Shown: in pieces, positions 62,301-64,000 of the stretch
Numbering within the stretch: position 1 is the first letter of the stretch
Layout of the letters: every line of letters begins with the position of its first letter
NCBI RefSeq assembly: GCF_003350375.1
Contig: NZ_QQAR01000002.1
Span: 62,001 to 126,000 of the forward strand
From: Flavobacterium sp. AG291
GTDB taxonomy: Bacteria; Bacteroidota; Bacteroidia; Flavobacteriales; Flavobacteriaceae
Direction: 5' to 3'
DNA length: 64,000 bases
The notes under the pieces: model-generated
The model's input: the letters and a program-made list of their open reading frames with translations, nothing else
The model's database searches: none
Told to the model about the DNA's origin: nothing
Program-made: the position numbers and the translations under genes

Positions 62301-63416
62301 CTATTTCGACTCCGGATATAAAAACTTTTTTATATTTCCTTTAGTGATTTCAATAGTGTTATCGTGCAATTTAAAATTGTCGTCTGTTGCATTTTTGATT
62401 TCCAAAAGCTTAAACCAATTCTGCCATTGTTCTTGCAAAATATTCTCATCACAACTAGTCCCTTGATCCTTCTTCTCTTGTTTACTTCCTTTTTTGCGTT
62501 TATTGACTTCTAAAACCAAAACTTCAAGATTTGGAAAGTGTCGCCTACAATCATTAATAGCTTCGATTTTATTCTTTCTATTTAAACAGTAATTTTTTCT
62601 CTCTTCATAACTACCGGTATAAAAAGCTCTACCAGTTTCTTCTTTAGTTTCTGCTTCAAGATAGCCATCAGTCAGAATAATCAAAACATTTCTATAGTTA
62701 TTGAAAAGATCAGGTTTCTGAATTCGTTCCGGCAAACTGTTATTAAAATATGTCAAGTAGTTTGCTCCGACCGGTTTCTTTTGAGCTAATGAATACATTT
62801 TATCAAGTGATGATTGAAATATACTTTCCTTCTTATCAAAATAGAACTTATTAATTTGCGCTTTTTTGTTCTTAGAAAGATCAAAAATCAAACTATCAGC
62901 AATTGTCAAAAATGCTCCTCCAGCCTGTTCCCTATCTGTAACATCTATTATCATCCGATCATTGGTTCCTTTATTGAATTGCGTAGCTTTTCTAAAAATT
63001 TCCCAAACATATCTAATTAATATTTTGTCAGTTTTGATTTGATCCGGATTATTGACCAAATCAATTATTCTATTTGACAAATCCGGAACCACAATAACAT
63101 TAGTATTTATCGGGGCCGGTGGAAGCCAACTTATACAATCTTCAAGTTCTTTATCATTCAGGTTAAAACTAATAAGTCTTTTCTTCAAAGCATTAACAAA
63201 TTCATCGTCTTCATGAAGCTCTTTTTTATTTTTTTGCCAAACCTCTTTAACTTCAGCTACATTGTAACATGACTTTAATTCATCAATCGCTTCCTGACTA
63301 CTAGAATCCATTGAAAGAAGACTCATAAAAAGAATGAAGAAAATAAAAGAAGCACCTAATAATATAAGAGGCCTCTTAGACCTTTTATTATTCTTTTTTG
63401 CATTAGAATTTTCCAT
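62301..63416 (-). CDS. Membrane-anchored VWA-like protein
   Basis: 371 aa. Cytoplasmic basic start, then one membrane helix (PLILLGASFIFFILFMSLL, about 16-35). A von Willebrand A-like fold follows: VIVVPDLSNRIIDLV has the metal-site D-x-S pattern with Asn in place of the last Ser, and VLIILTDGYLEAETKEETG supplies the second strand and Asp. It overlaps the upstream gene by 14 bases. Function unknown; membrane VWA proteins with small partners occur in several stress and defence loci. Confidence 0.75.
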   Translation of the reverse strand: MENSNAKKNNKRSKRPLILLGASFIFFILFMSLLSMDSSSQEAIDELKSCYNVAEVKEVWQKNKKELHEDDEFVNALKKRLISFNLNDKELEDCISWLPPAPINTNVIVVPDLSNRIIDLVNNPDQIKTDKILIRYVWEIFRKATQFNKGTNDRMIIDVTDREQAGGAFLTIADSLIFDLSKNKKAQINKFYFDKKESIFQSSLDKMYSLAQKKPVGANYLTYFNNSLPERIQKPDLFNNYRNVLIILTDGYLEAETKEETGRAFYTGSYEERKNYCLNRKNKIEAINDCRRHFPNLEVLVLEVNKRKKGSKQEKKDQGTSCDENILQEQWQNWFKLLEIKNATDDNFKLHDNTIEITKGNIKKFLYPESK

Positions 63417-64000
63417 TTGAATACTCAGTTTTTATACTTAAAATCTTTTCCTCCAACCATTGATTACTGATAGATTCTGCATCTGATAATAACTCTTTGC
63501 TTTTAATTCTAAATGCTCCCACAGTATAAGCACCCCAGCCACCCATAAATTCTCCTACTGCAGCTCTAAAAGAAGGAATATTTACAGGGATTACTCCATT
63601 TTCATATCCTATAATATCTTGGTCTTTACCTGCAATTTCATCGGTTAACGTTAAAATTAGAGTTGAAAGGCTATTTATTTTCGAAACTATTGCACTCAAC
63701 TCAACTCGTCTTTCATCAATTTTACTATCAATATTTCCAATAAGTATCTTATCCCTTTCATTTACCGTTTTCAAATAAGGATGGCTCAGAACGTAATTCA
63801 AAAGACCCCCCCAAATTACATACACAACAAATCCAAGCACCAAAACCAAATAAAAATTTATATCCTTGAAAATCATTGAATATTGCCATAACTCTGAAGT
63901 CAAACCACTATTAAATTCATTAGTATGTACACCCTGTGAAATTTTATAGCCTATAAAGGCATCTGCAATTAATGTAAGTGATAACAGTAAAATTATGGTC
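63403..64000 (-). CDS. Two-TM protein upstream of the VWA gene (5' end beyond window)
   Basis: At least 199 aa are visible. The frame is open to the window edge and no ATG occurs in it upstream of 63879, so the TTG at 63903 is not a convincing start. Read from the edge, TIILLLSLTLIADAFIGYKI is one membrane helix, FYLVLVLGFVVYVIWGGLLN a second, followed by a helical, probably coiled-coil part (SKIDERRVELSAIVSKINSL). It is probably co-translated with the VWA gene. Family not recognised. Confidence 0.65.
   Translation of the reverse strand, partial: TIILLLSLTLIADAFIGYKISQGVHTNEFNSGLTSELWQYSMIFKDINFYLVLVLGFVVYVIWGGLLNYVLSHPYLKTVNERDKILIGNIDSKIDERRVELSAIVSKINSLSTLILTLTDEIAGKDQDIIGYENGVIPVNIPSFRAAVGEFMGGWGAYTVGAFRIKSKELLSDAESISNQWLEEKILSIKTEYSNGKF

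Noticed and set aside
63403..63903. Complete 166-aa protein starting at a TTG
   Set aside because: The same frame stays open to the window edge and adds a further membrane helix, so the gene is partial.
1..64000. CRISPR arrays, insertion sequences and rRNA genes
   Set aside because: No regularly spaced direct repeats with unique spacers, no transposase-like proteins and no rRNA-like stretches were recognised by reading. The TTCAATT repeats at 48286 have no spacers.

Overview
The window is AT-rich DNA from a Bacteroidota bacterium, most likely a Flavobacterium or close relative in Flavobacteriaceae. The evidence is promoters of the TTG/TTTG-N19-22-TAnnTTTG type (best case 43712-43742, before tRNA-Ser), many family-restricted genes (DUF5723-, DUF6146-, DUF6787- and DUF6952-like), a carrier-protein/YjgP pair beside ftsK, and an IntDOT-like tyrosine recombinase. 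Family names throughout come from reading protein motifs, not from database searches.

Region 1 (1-43.9 kb) reads as ordinary chromosome. It starts with a carbamoyltransferase convergent with an Asp/Asn-hydroxylase-like gene and two tandem HAD phosphatases. An ECF sigma / anti-sigma / periplasmic sensor operon follows. Metabolic and housekeeping genes come next: an RsmB-like methyltransferase, sdaA, panB with an RluA-type gene, a YifB/ComM ATPase, a CoA-disulfide-reductase-like flavoprotein, fabG, msrA, lolD and an amino-acid permease. Then come a peroxiredoxin-thioredoxin operon, a heavy-metal-associated (HMA) regulator/membrane pair, and a long run tpx-dgkA-ftsK-lolA-lptG-like-ribB. Most units end in clear hairpin terminators. 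One gene, a glyoxalase-like VOC protein at 25.3 kb, carries a one-base frameshift.

Region 2 (43.9 to about 62.2 kb) is an accessory island next to a tRNA-Ser(UGA). It opens with a tyrosine integrase, a small excisionase-like protein and small element genes, and shows no relaxase or transfer genes. The cargo is anti-phage defence. A leftward cluster (58.1 to 48.3 kb) encodes a TerB-like/BRCT protein, a membrane-anchored TerB_N/TerB_C protein, a P-loop ATPase, an Lhr-like DEAD/DEAH helicase, a PD-(D/E)xK-like protein, a beta-helix membrane protein and a uracil-DNA-glycosylase-fold protein. The TerB-ATPase-helicase core matches the published Shango system as I recall it; the flanking genes are unusual. 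Divergent from it is a two-gene Hachiman system (hamA nuclease, hamB helicase). The intergenic region between them holds a perfect 32-bp palindrome and three AACCTT/AAGGTT-type sites, which may co-regulate both systems.

Region 3 (62.3-64.0 kb) holds a leftward pair: a membrane-anchored VWA-like protein and a two-TM protein that runs off the window edge. I do not recognise this pair. GTTAC repeats near both 43.98 and 62.10 kb, and a weak copy of the tRNA 3' end at 62171, suggest the island ends near 62.2 kb, but this is not proven.
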